From positions 806,001 to 870,000 of the forward strand of contig NW_012236527.1 of assembly GCF_000787575.1 (NCBI RefSeq): DNA of 64,000 nt, read 5' to 3'. Source of the DNA: Acytostelium subglobosum LB1. Its lineage: Eukaryota; Evosea; Eumycetozoa; Acytosteliales; Acytosteliaceae. Positions within the stretch are counted from its first letter, which is position 1; every line of letters starts with the position of its first letter. Positions 34,110 through 46,932 of the stretch are shown piece by piece. The position numbers and the translations under genes were made by a program. Under the pieces are notes generated by a model, which was given only the letters and a program-made list of their open reading frames with translations, had not been told where the DNA came from and searched no databases.

Positions 34110-37100
34110 ATGGCAACTGACACTTTCGAATTCGAGTTGTCAGAGGTCAAGAAGGAGGAGATTGATCTCCTGACCCTCCAGAAGGAGGCTGAGCAGAAGC
34201 AGCAACAGGAGAAACAGCGTGATCAGGAATTGGCCGCAGACGTAGCCGCCACAATTTTCCACAACAGATATCCCAATCCCAACTACCNCCCACTACCACT
34301 ACCACCGCGACACCAACATCGACGACCACAACTGAGCCAGACACTACTGCCCCAGTCGACAGCCAACCATCATCCAGCACAACGACAACAACTGGAACAG
34401 TTCCAGTCGAGCCTCAAGAGGGCAAGATCGAGGGCGACGAGCTCAATCAGTTGCTGGCAAAGATCCCAGACACTTACAAACTGTCAAAGGTCGACACTGA
34501 CATTAGAGGATTCTCTGATGACTTGAGGCCAGTCACAGCCAAGCCATTCGAGCCAGTGCTCAACGTGGCCGACAATGTAAAGTTGAAGTTCCCTCCACCA
34601 GCAGTGCCCCATCGAACTGAGGCCGAGCGTCGCGAGCAGGAGCAGAAGGAGAAGGCTGCCGAGGAGGAGCGCAGACGACTGGCCGCCAACGTCAACCAGT
34701 CGACATCGCCCGTGCCTGCCATCTCGCCGCCACCTAAGTCGCCAGAGCCCGAGCCCATCGTCTCACCCAAGAAGATCGAGAAGCAGAAGAGTCTGCTCGC
34801 ATCGGGCATGGAGAAGCTGGCCAAGAAGCGCGAGGATGATAAGGCCAAGGAGGAGCTGACAGCTGTGTCCTACTTCTCTTCAGGCCACCAGAAGGAGATC
34901 GACGCAGTCGTCGAGATCACCTTCACTCACGCCCTCCCAGTCGTCTGCGCCGAGTCTGGCGCGCTTTACTGGGTGCCAGAGATCACTCCAGCCAACGCTG
35001 GGCACAACGCCGAGAACCCATCGCAGGGCTGGAAGTACGTGGCCGAGGAGAACAAGCTGGTGTACACGCCCGTTCAGCCATGGGCACGCAGCACCAAGTA
35101 CACCGTCAAGATCCCCTCAGTCGCCAAGCTGACCAACGGTCAGACCGTCTCCTTGAAGGAGGCCACCTACGAGTTCTCCACCGTCACTCTCGACATTGCC
35201 GCCACACTCGAGCGCTCATCCACCACTGTGCGCTACCCAACCGTGCAGACCATCTTCATCGCCTTCACGCAGCCCATTACCCCAGCCGACGTGTTGTCGC
35301 ACGTCAAGATTGCTGGACTTGCCGACTCTCACGATCCCAACACCTTGCAACTTGTCAGTGAGGAGGCCATGAAGGAGGACCCATCGCTCAACGCACTTGT
35401 CACTGCTCACGAGGGCAAGTGTGTTGGAATCAAGCCACTGTTTGGTCTGCAGGCCAACCACGAGATCACCGTCACTCTCGTCCCAGGCATCTCCTCCACT
35501 GAGGGTCCACTCAAGACCATCGTTCCCTTCACCTTCCAGTTCAACACCGTCATGCTCTTCAAGTCCAACGTTGAGTTTGTCAACAATGCCGTCAAGGTTT
35601 CCTTCGGTGGTCAGCTCGATAGCAAGGCCCCAATCACTGTAAGTCCTCACTCACTCAATCACAATCTCTCTTGATCAAATACTAACTCAATCTCTCCAAT
35701 CAATCAATCATAGTGGCGACCAACCATTACTCCAGCACCACCCGCTGGTGAGTGGGAGATGGACGCAAGCTCCATGACCTACAGGACAACTCTGCCATGG
35801 GCATGCAGCACAACCTACGTTGTCACGTGCGAGAATGGACCAAGCGACATGTACGGACAGCCATTGGAGAAGCAGAACTTGACGTTCAGCACACCTCTGA
35901 TCGATGCCCAGGTCACCGTCTGGGGCACCTACGTCCCAACCATTCCCGTTCCACCAGTTGTCCCTGCTGCAGAGGGCAGCCCTGCCGTCGTGTTGCCAAT
36001 TAGACACGTTGACCCACTGCCAACTCTCTACCACCACAACGCCGTCATCTTTGTCAAGTTCAACCAGATCGTCAACACTGAGCACTTTGCAAAGGAGAAC
36101 ATCAGCGCCAAGACCACCGCCAAGCTCTTGGCCAAGAACATCGATCTTGTCCTGCTGACCCAGGAGGAGCTCAACAATCGCCGGACCACACTTCAGCCAT
36201 TCCCAGACTTTGTGCTCGACCCAACTCAGGAGGGCAAGTGGGTGGCCGTCGGCGCACCCAAGGGCTTCCCAGAGGAGCAGAAGATCAGAGTGGAGTTGCA
36301 CAGCGAGATACAGTCACGTGAGGGTCCAAACAAGACCACCCTGTCTCTCAAGACTGGCTTCGACACAGTGCCATCATTCGACGTCTCTGTCAAGTTTGGC
36401 CAGCTGAACGACATCTTTGTCGTCGACTTCACCCAGGCCATCCTCGAGAGCGTCGTCCAGTACAACGCTCCAGAGACAGTCCGCGTCACCCCAATCATCA
36501 CACCACCAATTGCTGATGGCCAGTGGGTTGCTCGCAGCGCCACTTCGCTGTCTTTCACCAGCGTCACCCCACTGCCCCTCTCGACTCAGTTCAAGTTGGA
36601 GGTACCAACTACCATCAAGTCGCTCAGTGGACGCTCGCTCGAGAAGCCACACATCTCCCATCACACTACAGAGCGACAGAGCATTGTGCGCGTGTCTCCC
36701 AACTCGGGCGCCACCGTGCACGTCGATCAGGTGTTCTACGCACTGTTCACTCAGGAGGTCGATGTTGACAGCACAGTATCTGCGATCAAGATCGCCACCG
36801 ACGAGAAGCTCAAGCTGTTCAAGCACAAGATTGAGGTCGAGGCAGTTCCCATCGATGCCAACCTCAACCTGCTCGACATCTTCCCTTCCGCCGATCCCAC
36901 TGCCCCAGTGCCCGCCCACAACAAGGTCGTTGCCTTCCGTGTTCCCAAGTTCCTTCCACACAGCACCACTGTTAAGTTGGTCTTGTCTGCAGGTGTATGT
37001 ATCCACACATTCAATCAATCAATCAAATCAATATCACTTACTTACATTTTCTCAAACAGATTGTGTCCAAGGCAGGATCATTGCCAACTGTCCATGAGCT

Positions 37101-40100
37101 TGGACCTTACACCTTCCATGTGGAGGACAGATTCCAGATTATGGTTAAGTCGATGGTGTCATATGAGCTCGATTCAATGTTGCCCATCTCGATTCCATTC
37201 AACAGATCACTCAGGACCAAGGTTCCAGTGCCCGTGATCACCTCGCCAAAGAAGCAGGGACGTTCAGTCTCTGTGGAGTCCAAGGCCAAATCCGAGGCTA
37301 CAAGCAGCAAGTCTGAGAAGGGCAAGGCTTCCGAGAAGAAGGGTACCACCGAGTCCAAGGCACCAACTGCTGAGGAGCCAAAGCCAACCACTACCGAGGC
37401 TGCCGCTACCCCCTCTGACAAGCCCGCCGCTGAAACTGTCTCTGACAAGCCAGCTACCGAGTCAGACAAGCCAGCCGCTGCTCCAGCTGCTGAGCCAGAG
37501 AAGCCCGCAGCTGAGCCAGAGAAGGCTGCTGCAGAGCCAGAAAAGGCTGTCGCAGAGCCAGAGAAGGTTGCAGAGCCAGAGAGGCCTCAGGCTGAGCCCA
37601 CAACCACCACGACCACTACCACAACCACCTCCACTCAGGCACCCACTGCTGGTGAGCAACCATCATCCACTTCTAACGAAGCTTCAACTAGCGCAGTGCC
37701 ACAGGAGGCACCTCCTGCTGTTAAGCCAGCTGAGGAGTTGGTTGACATTGATTGGTCCACATTGGCAACTATCCAGCCAGCAGTCGCTGGTCGCTGGAGC
37801 TACATCTCGAGCGGAGGCGCACACAGCCTAATCTTTGAGCCCACTAACGTGTGGACCAAGAGTCAGGTGTACACTGTCACAGTCGACAAGCACATCCAGT
37901 CCTCGTTCTCAGAGACCCTGGAGAAGGACTTTGTCGCCAAGTTCACCACCCCATCGATCCGTGTGGTTGAGCAGTATCCCAAGGAGTCGGTCACCGTGTC
38001 AATCGATCGCGCAAAGTTCATCTGTCTCACATTCACTCAGGACGTCAACGCGCAACAGGTTGCCAAGGTCATTGAGTTGGAAGTGTTTGACGCCAATCAC
38101 AAGCGTGTGAAGAAGACTTCAGCATCGTTGGCCTCGGATGAGGACAAGGCTGCCATCACTGACAAGACCTTGAAGGCTTTGTTGGAGGGCTCAGAGAGAC
38201 GTCACGTGCTCATCAAGAACCCAGTCGTCAGTGCCAACACTGTCGTCCATGTCACAGTGGGACCGGCCATACCATCGGCTGAGGGTCCCGCCAACAGTGG
38301 AGACTACCAACACAAGACCAGCTTCAATGTCAGCGACAACCTCAGGATCCAATCATTGCGACTCACCCCAGACAACTATGTTGAGATCGTGTTGAACCAG
38401 CACTTGAAGATGGACTTCCCATCTGCAGAGCCAGCATCACCAACCCCAGCACCAGCACCAGCCCCAATTGATGACAGCAACAACAACAACAACAGTGAGG
38501 CTGCAACATCGTCGACAACCACGACCACGACCACAACCACGACCACCACCACTACCGCATCGGCAGGATCACCAGCCAGCACTTCAGCTGCTCCAATCGT
38601 TCCAACAGCTGCACCCTTACCCGAGGGTCTGCCATTGCCAGTTGGTTGGTGCCCAATCATATTGCCAGAGCCACACACTAGCACAAAGTGGATTGTATTC
38701 CGCCACAAGAACCATGATGTCATTCATGGTGTGCCTGAGGGCAGGTTCCCAGCCTCGACCAACTACACGGTCAACATGTCCGAGCACATGGAGTCAATCT
38801 ACAACGAGTTGTACATTCGTCGCGACATTGATGTCAACACATTCTCCACTGCCTCTATCGAGTTGGTCGACTCCATCCCAAAGAACGCCACTCAGACTGT
38901 TCTGATCTCGCGTCCAATCCTCATTCTGTTCAACCAAAAGGTGGACAAGGCATCAGTTCTCAAGCACATGTCGGTCACAATCAGCAACAGGAAGCAGAAG
39001 AAGAAGAAGGTTCAGTTCGAGTTGTCCGAGGACTACTCGGCCATCGAGGGCCATGCCGACACCAACAAGGATCACTGGGTGTCGATCCAGCCAACTGGCG
39101 GCGCCAAGTTGTTGACCGAGACCACTTACCATGTGTCTTTGAAGGAGGGCATTAACTCCCGCGAGGGTGTCGTCGAGTCCAGCAAGGAGTTCGATTTCAC
39201 ATTCGAGACCAACACGACCAAGGTCGACGTGCGCGTTGTGGACAGCTTCCCTACCATCACCTTCTCGCATCCAGTGTTCAGCATGGGCGAGATCCCCGAC
39301 ATCACCGTCAAGCCAGACCCCGGCATGCCCATTCGCTGGGTGGTCGTCACTCCCAGCAGCGTGCGTTGCGAGGAGAACTTCCAGATCTGGAAGCGCGCAA
39401 CCGAGTACACTTTCACCCTACCAGAGAACCTCGCGTCAAAGGACCGCGGCTTCCTTCTCGAGGCCAACCAGCTCAAGATCTCCACTCCAGTCAACTACGT
39501 GCTGAACATGAGCCCTGCTCCACATCGTCCAGCCGGCGTCTACTGGGTGCGCTTCTTCCAGCGTATCGACCCAGCTCGCCAGATCGAGTACCTCAAGCTT
39601 TCATCCAACAAGGGTATCTTCAAGATGAAGCACAGCTACAAGGTGCGTCTGGCCACCGAGGCCGAGATCGCCGAGGAGATCAAGCAGTCGCCTGGCCCCT
39701 CCATCGCCCTGGCCGGCCATCTCCGCGATAACCCCGAGAACATGATGGTGTTTGTGCCAGTCTCACCTCTGGGCAAAGAGGAGGTCTCCATGGAGATCAC
39801 CAAGATCACCTCCGAGGAGGGTCCACTCGTCAGCGACTCGCCCTACACCAACAAGTTCCACTGCGTGCAGCCATTTGCTCTGAACGACGCCCCCAAGAAG
39901 GTCGTCGATCTTCACACTGAGGACATTGGCTACTACTTCAACAATCGCCTGAACACCGCCATTGACACCGATCACATCACGATCGAGCCTGCTCCCTCCA
40001 CCGACTACCAGATCAGCGTCAGTGGACGCAGCCTGTCCATCAAGAAGCTGTTCCCACCCGGATTCAGGAACGTCGATCAGATATTCAAGGTCACGCTGTC

Positions 40101-43100
40101 CAAGGACATCATGGACTGCTATGGCCAGCGTCTTGGTCAGGACATTGAGACCACCTACCGCGCAATTCCCGCGCCTTTCAACTACGACCTGTCTCTTGGC
40201 TGGACCTACGCCCAGCTCGACCAGACCGTGATCACTGTGGACCCAGCCCAGCAGACACCCTCAGTCTGCATTCGCACATTGAACCTGCGCCAAGTCCGCG
40301 TGCAGTTGTACCGCCTCAACGCACACACCGACTTCCACTACTTCCAGCAGGAGAAGCTGCCTCTTGCACCACCCGCTGAGGACTTCAAGCTCAAGTGCGG
40401 CGAGCTCGTCTACAACCACGTGTTGGACATTGCCGACATTGAGAAGGACAAGGTCATCGAGAGTTACATTGACATCACCGCCGCGTTGGACGCTGAGACC
40501 CACGTCGGCCAGGTTGGATTCGTCGTTCTCCCAACTGCCGAGTCCATCTATCCAAACAAGCCAACTAGCCGCTTTGGTGTCAAGACCTGGGTGCAGAGCA
40601 CACACCTGGGCGTTGGAGCCATCTGTGATCAGAACCACATCACAGCCTGGACCAACAATGTGTCTGACGGCAGCATGCTTGCAGGCGTCAAGGTCACCTC
40701 CGTGTCCACCGTCAACGTCACCCATCAGTCTCGCACTCTTGGTCGCAAGGACAAGGCTGGCGACAACACCATGCATCGCGCCGTAGGCACCTTTGTCGAG
40801 GGCACCACCAACGAGGAGGGTATTGCTCATATGCCCACTCAAACCAACTACGCCCAGATGTACCTGATTGCTGAGCGCGGCATCGACTGCTGCATTCTCC
40901 CACAGGTGTTTGTCAAGACCAACAAGGTGTACCGCAGTCTGTCATGGCACGTCTTTGACGATCAGTCACTGTACCGTCCAAAGGGCACAGTGCAGGTCAA
41001 GGGTTACCTCCGTCTGCTGAACCGTGAGTCCACCGACCACAAGGTCGCCGTGCACACTCTGGCACCCGTCCAGCTCAAGTGGGTTTTGGAGGACGCCGTC
41101 AAGAACCACGTGGCCAAGGGTGACACCAAGCTCAATGCATTTGGACAGTTCAACTTTGGCATCAAGCTCACCGACTCGATCAACCTTGGCAAGACCTGTC
41201 TGACATTCACCGTGGACGACTCTGAGAAGGAGCTGGTCACCCTCGCCACTGGCACAAGCAAGCCAGCCAAGTTCAAGGCTTCCGAAGTCGAGCTGCGCCA
41301 GTTCAAGCACTCGTTCGACGTGCAGGAGTTCAAGCGTCCAGAGTTCCTGGCCACCTCTGAGCTTCTGTCCAACGAGACTGATCGTTTCAGCGGTTTCACC
41401 ATCGTCCAGGCCAAGTCATCGTACTTTGAGGGCGCTGCTCTGTCCGATACCGAGACCAGCTGGAACGTCAGCTCGTCCGTCGGCACTTATCGCCCACCCG
41501 GCGAGTCACTCATCAAGTATGAGTTTGGCGTGCCCACCGAGCTGAAGAACACTGATGGCTCCAAGCGCAGCAAGACACTCAAGGGTCGCACTGCCGAGGA
41601 CGGCACACACGCTGTCAAGATCGCATTTTCACGGTGTCGTTCCCCAGCCACCATCGCCAGTGTTTGTCGATGCCAACGTGGACATCTACGACATCAACAA
41701 TCAGATCATCAACTCCACCGCCAGAGTCATCCTCCACCCATCAAACTACTATGTTGGCGCGTACTTCCCAGTCGCCGCTGGTGGCAAGCCAATCACCATC
41801 ACCGACTCGTCAGTCACTGAGCCCCTTCTCATTGACTTTGTCGTCGTGGACATCAATGGCAACCTGTTGGCCGACGTACCTTTGAACATCGCAGTCGAGT
41901 CCACTGCTGGCCTCAACACCTCTGAGACTGCCTACAAGCTGGTTGAGACCCTGAGCTCATTGGCTCAGCCACTCAAGCATCAGCTTAAGGTGAAGCAACC
42001 AGAGCTCAAGCCTGAGCTCGAGTCTGTGAGCTACAAACTCACCGTCTCTGTGTTTGATACTGATAGCAAGGAGAGTGTCACAATCATTCCATTCAGCGTT
42101 GCATGGAAGTTGGCCAAGTTTGTTGTTTCCGAGGCAACAACAACCAGTACCACCTCTACCACCGCCGAGTGCAGCCACGCCAAGACCAGCCCACCAACCA
42201 CCAAGCAACCAGTGATCACCAACACCAACGGTGAGCCATTGCTCAACTTTGCCAAGCTTACCAAGCATGAGCACATGTTCTCCTTTGACAAGGAGCTGTA
42301 CCAGATTGGTCAGGACGCTGTGATCACCTTCGACCCACCCTTCCCAGGCGCCTTCTCAGCCGTGCTCACTGTCCTCAACAACGGTGTCATTGCAAGCAAG
42401 TCATTCCACAGCGATGGCAACACAAACAGCCGTCCACAGACCACACTCAAGATGCTTGAGGAATGGGGCCCATGCTGCACAGTGCAGTGCGACCTCTGGT
42501 ACGCCGACCGTCTGGACCGCTTCCATGACAAGCACGACACCAACATTGAGATGTCCACCAAGAAGTTGAGCGTCACCATCACACCAGAGGAGGAGGATGT
42601 CGAGCCAGGCAGCACCACCAACATTGATATCGTGGTGCGCGACCATACTGGTACGCCAGTCAGTGGCGCCGAGGTGTGTCTGCTCGTCGTTGATGAGTCG
42701 ATCCTCTCGTTGACCAAGTACTCCATCCCCGACCCACTCAAGACCTTCTACCCAACCAAGGGCAACCCATACCCACAGTCCACTCCATTCCACGGAGTAA
42801 GCTCAACAAGCGTGATCCTCCAGCCCAATGCCAAGACACCACTCAAGGCCAAGATTGTCGCCCCTCCCGCAGCTCAACCAGTTGCCCCTGAGACCACCAC
42901 TACTACTACCACGACCACCACAACCACCACAACTTCCACAGATGGAAGTGAACCATCCAGCTCAACAGCTACCAAGAAGAAGCCAGAGATCGTGGTTGAG
43001 GACGACGAGCCAGTACTGGCTGAGACGACCCTCGATTCAAGCCTGCCAGCACCAGGATCTGCTTCAACCCCAGCATCATCGCCATCATGGAACGCGCCAT

Positions 43101-46100
43101 CCAACTCTTCAAGCTCTCAATCACCCGTGATGTTTGATATCTTGGACACAGCCGGCTGTGAGGAGTTCAGCGCCATGCGATCATTGTACAACAAGACCTC
43201 CAATGCCTTTATGATCGTCTACTCGATCATCTCGCGTGTCTCATTCAACGACGCCATCACATTCTACGAGCAATTGCTGCGCGATCGCGACGTTGAGAAG
43301 GCACCATGCGTGCTGGTTGGCAACAAGAACGACTTGGAGGATCAGCGTGTCGTGACCACAGCCGAGGGCCAAGAGTTGGCCGACAAGTACGGCATGACCT
43401 TCTTCGAGACATCTGCCAAGAACAGAGTCAATGTGGACGTTGCCTTCACAACATGTGGCAAGATCGCCCTGCGCTCTGGCACCGTGACCAACAAGGACAT
43501 CAAGCTGGCCGTGCTTGGCTCTGGCGGCGTGGGCAAGTCTGCTCTCACTGTCCAATTCAACCAGGGAGTATTTGTTGAGGCTTACGATCCAACCATCGAG
43601 GACTCATACCGCAAGCAGGTGATGATCGACGACGATGATGTCTACGCCTCGAGCAGCTACCCCAAGTCAATGGCAAAGAAGAAGGGAGGCATGTCATTTG
43701 GCTTTGGCACACTCAGATCACCCAAGCCCAAGAAGAGTGTCTCACCTCCACCACGCTCGGTGAACACCCGTTCGCGATCCAAGACCGAGGAGGCACCAAG
43801 ACAGATGCTCCAATCAGCCGGTCTCTCGCATGCCGCTCCCTCGCCATCATCTGAGAGTCTGCTCAGCGCCATCTCTGGCGGTGCCGCACTCAGCGACAAG
43901 AAGGACAGACGTGACAAGGAGTCTGAGGAGAAGGCCAAGGTAGCCGACGATGACTGGTCCGACAACCAGGACGAGGCCAACCACGCCGACGCCACAGAGG
44001 AGGAGTCCGAGGAAGAGGAGGAGTTGGACATGATCGCCTTGATGCGTGTCAACTTTGACGCTCTGGCTAACTTCACGCCATCGGTTGTCACCAACGAGCA
44101 TGGAGTCGTCAAGATCCCAGTGACATTGCCAGACAACCTGACACGTTACCGTATCTGGGGTGTTGTCAACAACGCCGAGCAGAAGTTTGGCCAGGCCGAG
44201 TCGTTGGTCAACGCCAAGATTCTGTTGTCAACTCGTTGCGTGCCACCCCGCTTCCTGAGCCTGAACGACACTTGCGAGATCAGTGTCGTCATCAACAACA
44301 CATCGAACAGCGATAGGATCGTCAAACTTGGTGTGCGCGTGTCCGATCATCTCCAGATCGAGCTCGCCGGCAACAGCCCCACCAACGTCTACGGACAGTT
44401 CGCTCTGGTGCCCAAGCGCCGCAGAAGAGCTTTCACATTCAAGGTCAGGACCGTCAATGTGGGCCACTCGACCATCCAACTGAGTTGTGTCAGCGGCAAG
44501 TATGGTGATGCCATGGAGGTCGCCATCCCCGTGAACCTGCCACCCACCACCAAGACCGCTTCCGTCTACGGCACAATCGACGCCAGCGAGCCAATGGCCA
44601 TCCAGGAGATCAAGTTGCCCGAGGACTCGCTGCCCTCGTATGGTAGCTTCGAGCTCGACGTTAGCTCCACCATGCTCCAGCATCTGAGCGACGCCGCTCT
44701 CGCACTCTACGAGTTCCCCTATGAGAGGACTGAGAACTTGGCCTCTATCGCCATCGGTATGGTCTCACTGTACAAGATCCTGGGCGACCAAAAGCTCAAT
44801 CAGCTGCCCAAGAGCAAGGAGCTCAAGAAGCGTGTTGCGACCATCGCCTCCCAGCTGGTCAATCGCCAGACTGACGACGGCGACTTCTACACATGGGGCT
44901 CACGATTCTTTGGCAGGGGCGACTTTGAGTCAGTCCATGCCGTTCACGCCATTGCATTGTTGAACGAGAATGGCTACAGCGTGCCCAACCCAGTCACCAA
45001 CAGGTGCACAGCCTTCTGCCAGAACTACATTGAGGCTCACCTGATGTCCAACAACGAGTTGGAGCTGGCCACGACCGCCTACGCCCTGTATGTGCTGTAC
45101 CAACTGCACTCTGTCAAGAAGAACAAGTTCAAGGTGGCCGAGCTGGCCGTGCGCTTCTACCAATCGCACTCATTCTCTGTGTTCAACCTGGAGAGCTTGG
45201 CCTGGATCCTCGGCACACTCGCCGACAGCCAGTTCCAGAAGAAGCGCGATGAGATCGTCGCCTACATCGTCAAGAACGCCATCGAGGAAGGCAACTCATA
45301 CACCTTTGTCAACTACTATGACAAGCTGATCCGCACCCAGCTCTTCCACGACCCAGTGCGTACATGCGCCGTGATCCTGCGCTCGATGGTCAACTCCAAG
45401 TGCAACCACGACATCGTGCCCAAGATCCTGCTGGGCCTGCTCGACCGCAAGGTCAACGGTGTCTGGACCAACATCCAGTCCAACTGTTGGGTGATCACTG
45501 CCATTGCTGACTACTCAGCCGTCTACGAGAAGGCCGTTCCCAAGTCTGTTGCCCGCGCCTGGTTGATCAAGAACGCCAACGATGCCGCCAAGCTCACCGG
45601 AGTGTACTGCGGCCAGACACCAACGTTTGAGGGCAGATCGACCATCTCCTACTCAATGGAGATCCCCGTCGCCACCCTGTTCACCAAGAAGGAGATTGAT
45701 TACAAGCTGCCAGCACACGTTGTCGTCGATGGCAAGCAAACTGTCAAGGGCAGATCCAAGACCAGAGAGGATGTCAAGACCTTGGGCAAGGGCAAGGGTG
45801 CTGCAGTACTGAGCGCCATGCAAGAGGAGTCCGCTGCCTCATCATCCACCACTGCTACTCCACCTGCAACACCAACAACACCAGCCCAACCAACTCCAAC
45901 CGCCACCGCCACAGAGACTACACCATCTACCGCTACCACCACCACCGCGACCGAGCCATCAACTGCCACTACCACCTCCACATCTGAAGTCCCAGCTCAA
46001 TCACCCGAGATAACAGCTGAGCCAATCACACCAACTACCACCACCACTACAACTACCACCACCTCCACTACTGACAGCGCACCAACTACTACAGCCACCG

Positions 46101-46759
46101 CCCTAGCTACCACTGCCCCAACCACCGCCGCTGACACCACCGCCACTACCACCACCGCGACTTCATCCAACATCACACCCGAGTCTGAGATCTGGATCCA
46201 GAAGGAGGGCAAGGGAAGACTGTACTACAGGTTCAACATCAAGTACTCACCAAGCGACTTGAAGCTGGCACCAGAGTACAATGGATTCGAAGTGACAAGA
46301 TCTTTCGAGCCAAGAACCGCCGACGACAAGGTAGAGTTTGACTGCTTGGCCGGTACACTCAAGATGCGTGTTGGCTCCCAAGCCATCGTCACACTCAAGG
46401 TGACCACCGAGCACACCAGATACAACACTGCCCTCATCGACAAGTTGGCCGGAGCCTACCAATCAATCGATCACAACGATGTCAAGACAACTGACCTGTG
46501 GCAATTCGTAAGTATCCATTAATTCATTCATATATGTCTACATTCATACTAACTTCCAATATCCAATCAACAGTTCAACTTTAGAGACGAGCGCACTGAA
46601 GTGTTCTCATCGATCATGGAGGCTGGCACGTATGAGTTCAAGTACACTGTCAGAGCTACATCAAGAGGAGAGTACCTTGTGCCACCAGCAAGCATTGAAG
46701 AGGTCTACGAACCAGAGATCAGCGCAAGATCAGACTCATTGAGACTTATTGTCGAATAA
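34110..46759 (+). CDS. Giant alpha-2-macroglobulin-like protein with an inserted circularly permuted Ras GTPase, 4 exons
   Basis: Exons are 34110-35638, 35714-36994, 37060-46507 and 46574-46759, about 4,150 codons. The N-terminus is charged (MATDTFEFELSEVKKEEIDL), with no signal peptide. Residues about 250-2100 hold repeated beta-sandwich (SbsA/Big_5-like) units recognisable by 'EFSTVTLDI', 'FTQPI', 'GPNKTTLS', 'SREG' patterns, broken by K/E/A/P-rich and Thr-rich linkers. Then comes the A2M part: MG2 (HVFDDQSLYRPKGTVQVKGY, about 2235), MG3-like, the bait-region domain ending CLLVVDESILSLTKYSIPDP (about 2836), the permuted Ras domain (about 2960-3135), the A2M domain (FTPSVVTNEHGVVKIPVTLP, about 3275), and the helical domain where PYERTEN stands in place of the thioester PYGCxEQ. 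The end, AGTYEFKYTVRATSRGEYLV, matches the last domain of bacterial YfaS-like proteins. The reading frame slips at the N at 34288 and at TTTT 41626-41629, most likely sequence errors. Function unknown. Confidence 0.88.
43130..43650 (+). other. Circularly permuted Ras GTPase domain inside the A2M protein
   Basis: Motifs in order of appearance: G3 FDILDTAGCEEFSAMRSLYN; G4 VLVGNKNDLEDQR; G5 FFETSAKNRVNVDVAF; then a short joint (GKIALRSGTVTN); then what is the N-terminus of ordinary Ras, KDIKLAVLGSGGVGKSALTV with the P-loop G1; and G2 switch I AYDPTIEDSYRKQVMID. Every element of a Ras fold is present once, with the break placed between beta-2 and beta-3. The residue equivalent to Gln61 of Ras is Cys. 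The P-loop keeps Gly at the positions equal to 12 and 13. Flanks are Ser/Thr/Pro-rich before and K/S/P-rich then acidic after, so the domain is probably tethered by flexible linkers. Confidence 0.95.
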
Positions 46760-46932
46760 GTGTGAGTCGAGAGTTTCTTGTCCAAGTTGTGTGTGGGGTC
46801 GACCCAACAACACAACTATCTCCAAGTCCGCGCGCATCACATCCAACATCATTCAACACAACATCATCATCATCACCAACAGAGAGATAATTAAATAAAT
46901 ATATATATATATTAGAGAGAGAACAAATAACG

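Noticed and set aside
35216-46462. Many long antisense and alternate-frame ORFs across the A2M gene
   Set aside because: They mirror the codon bias of the real frame and contain no motifs.
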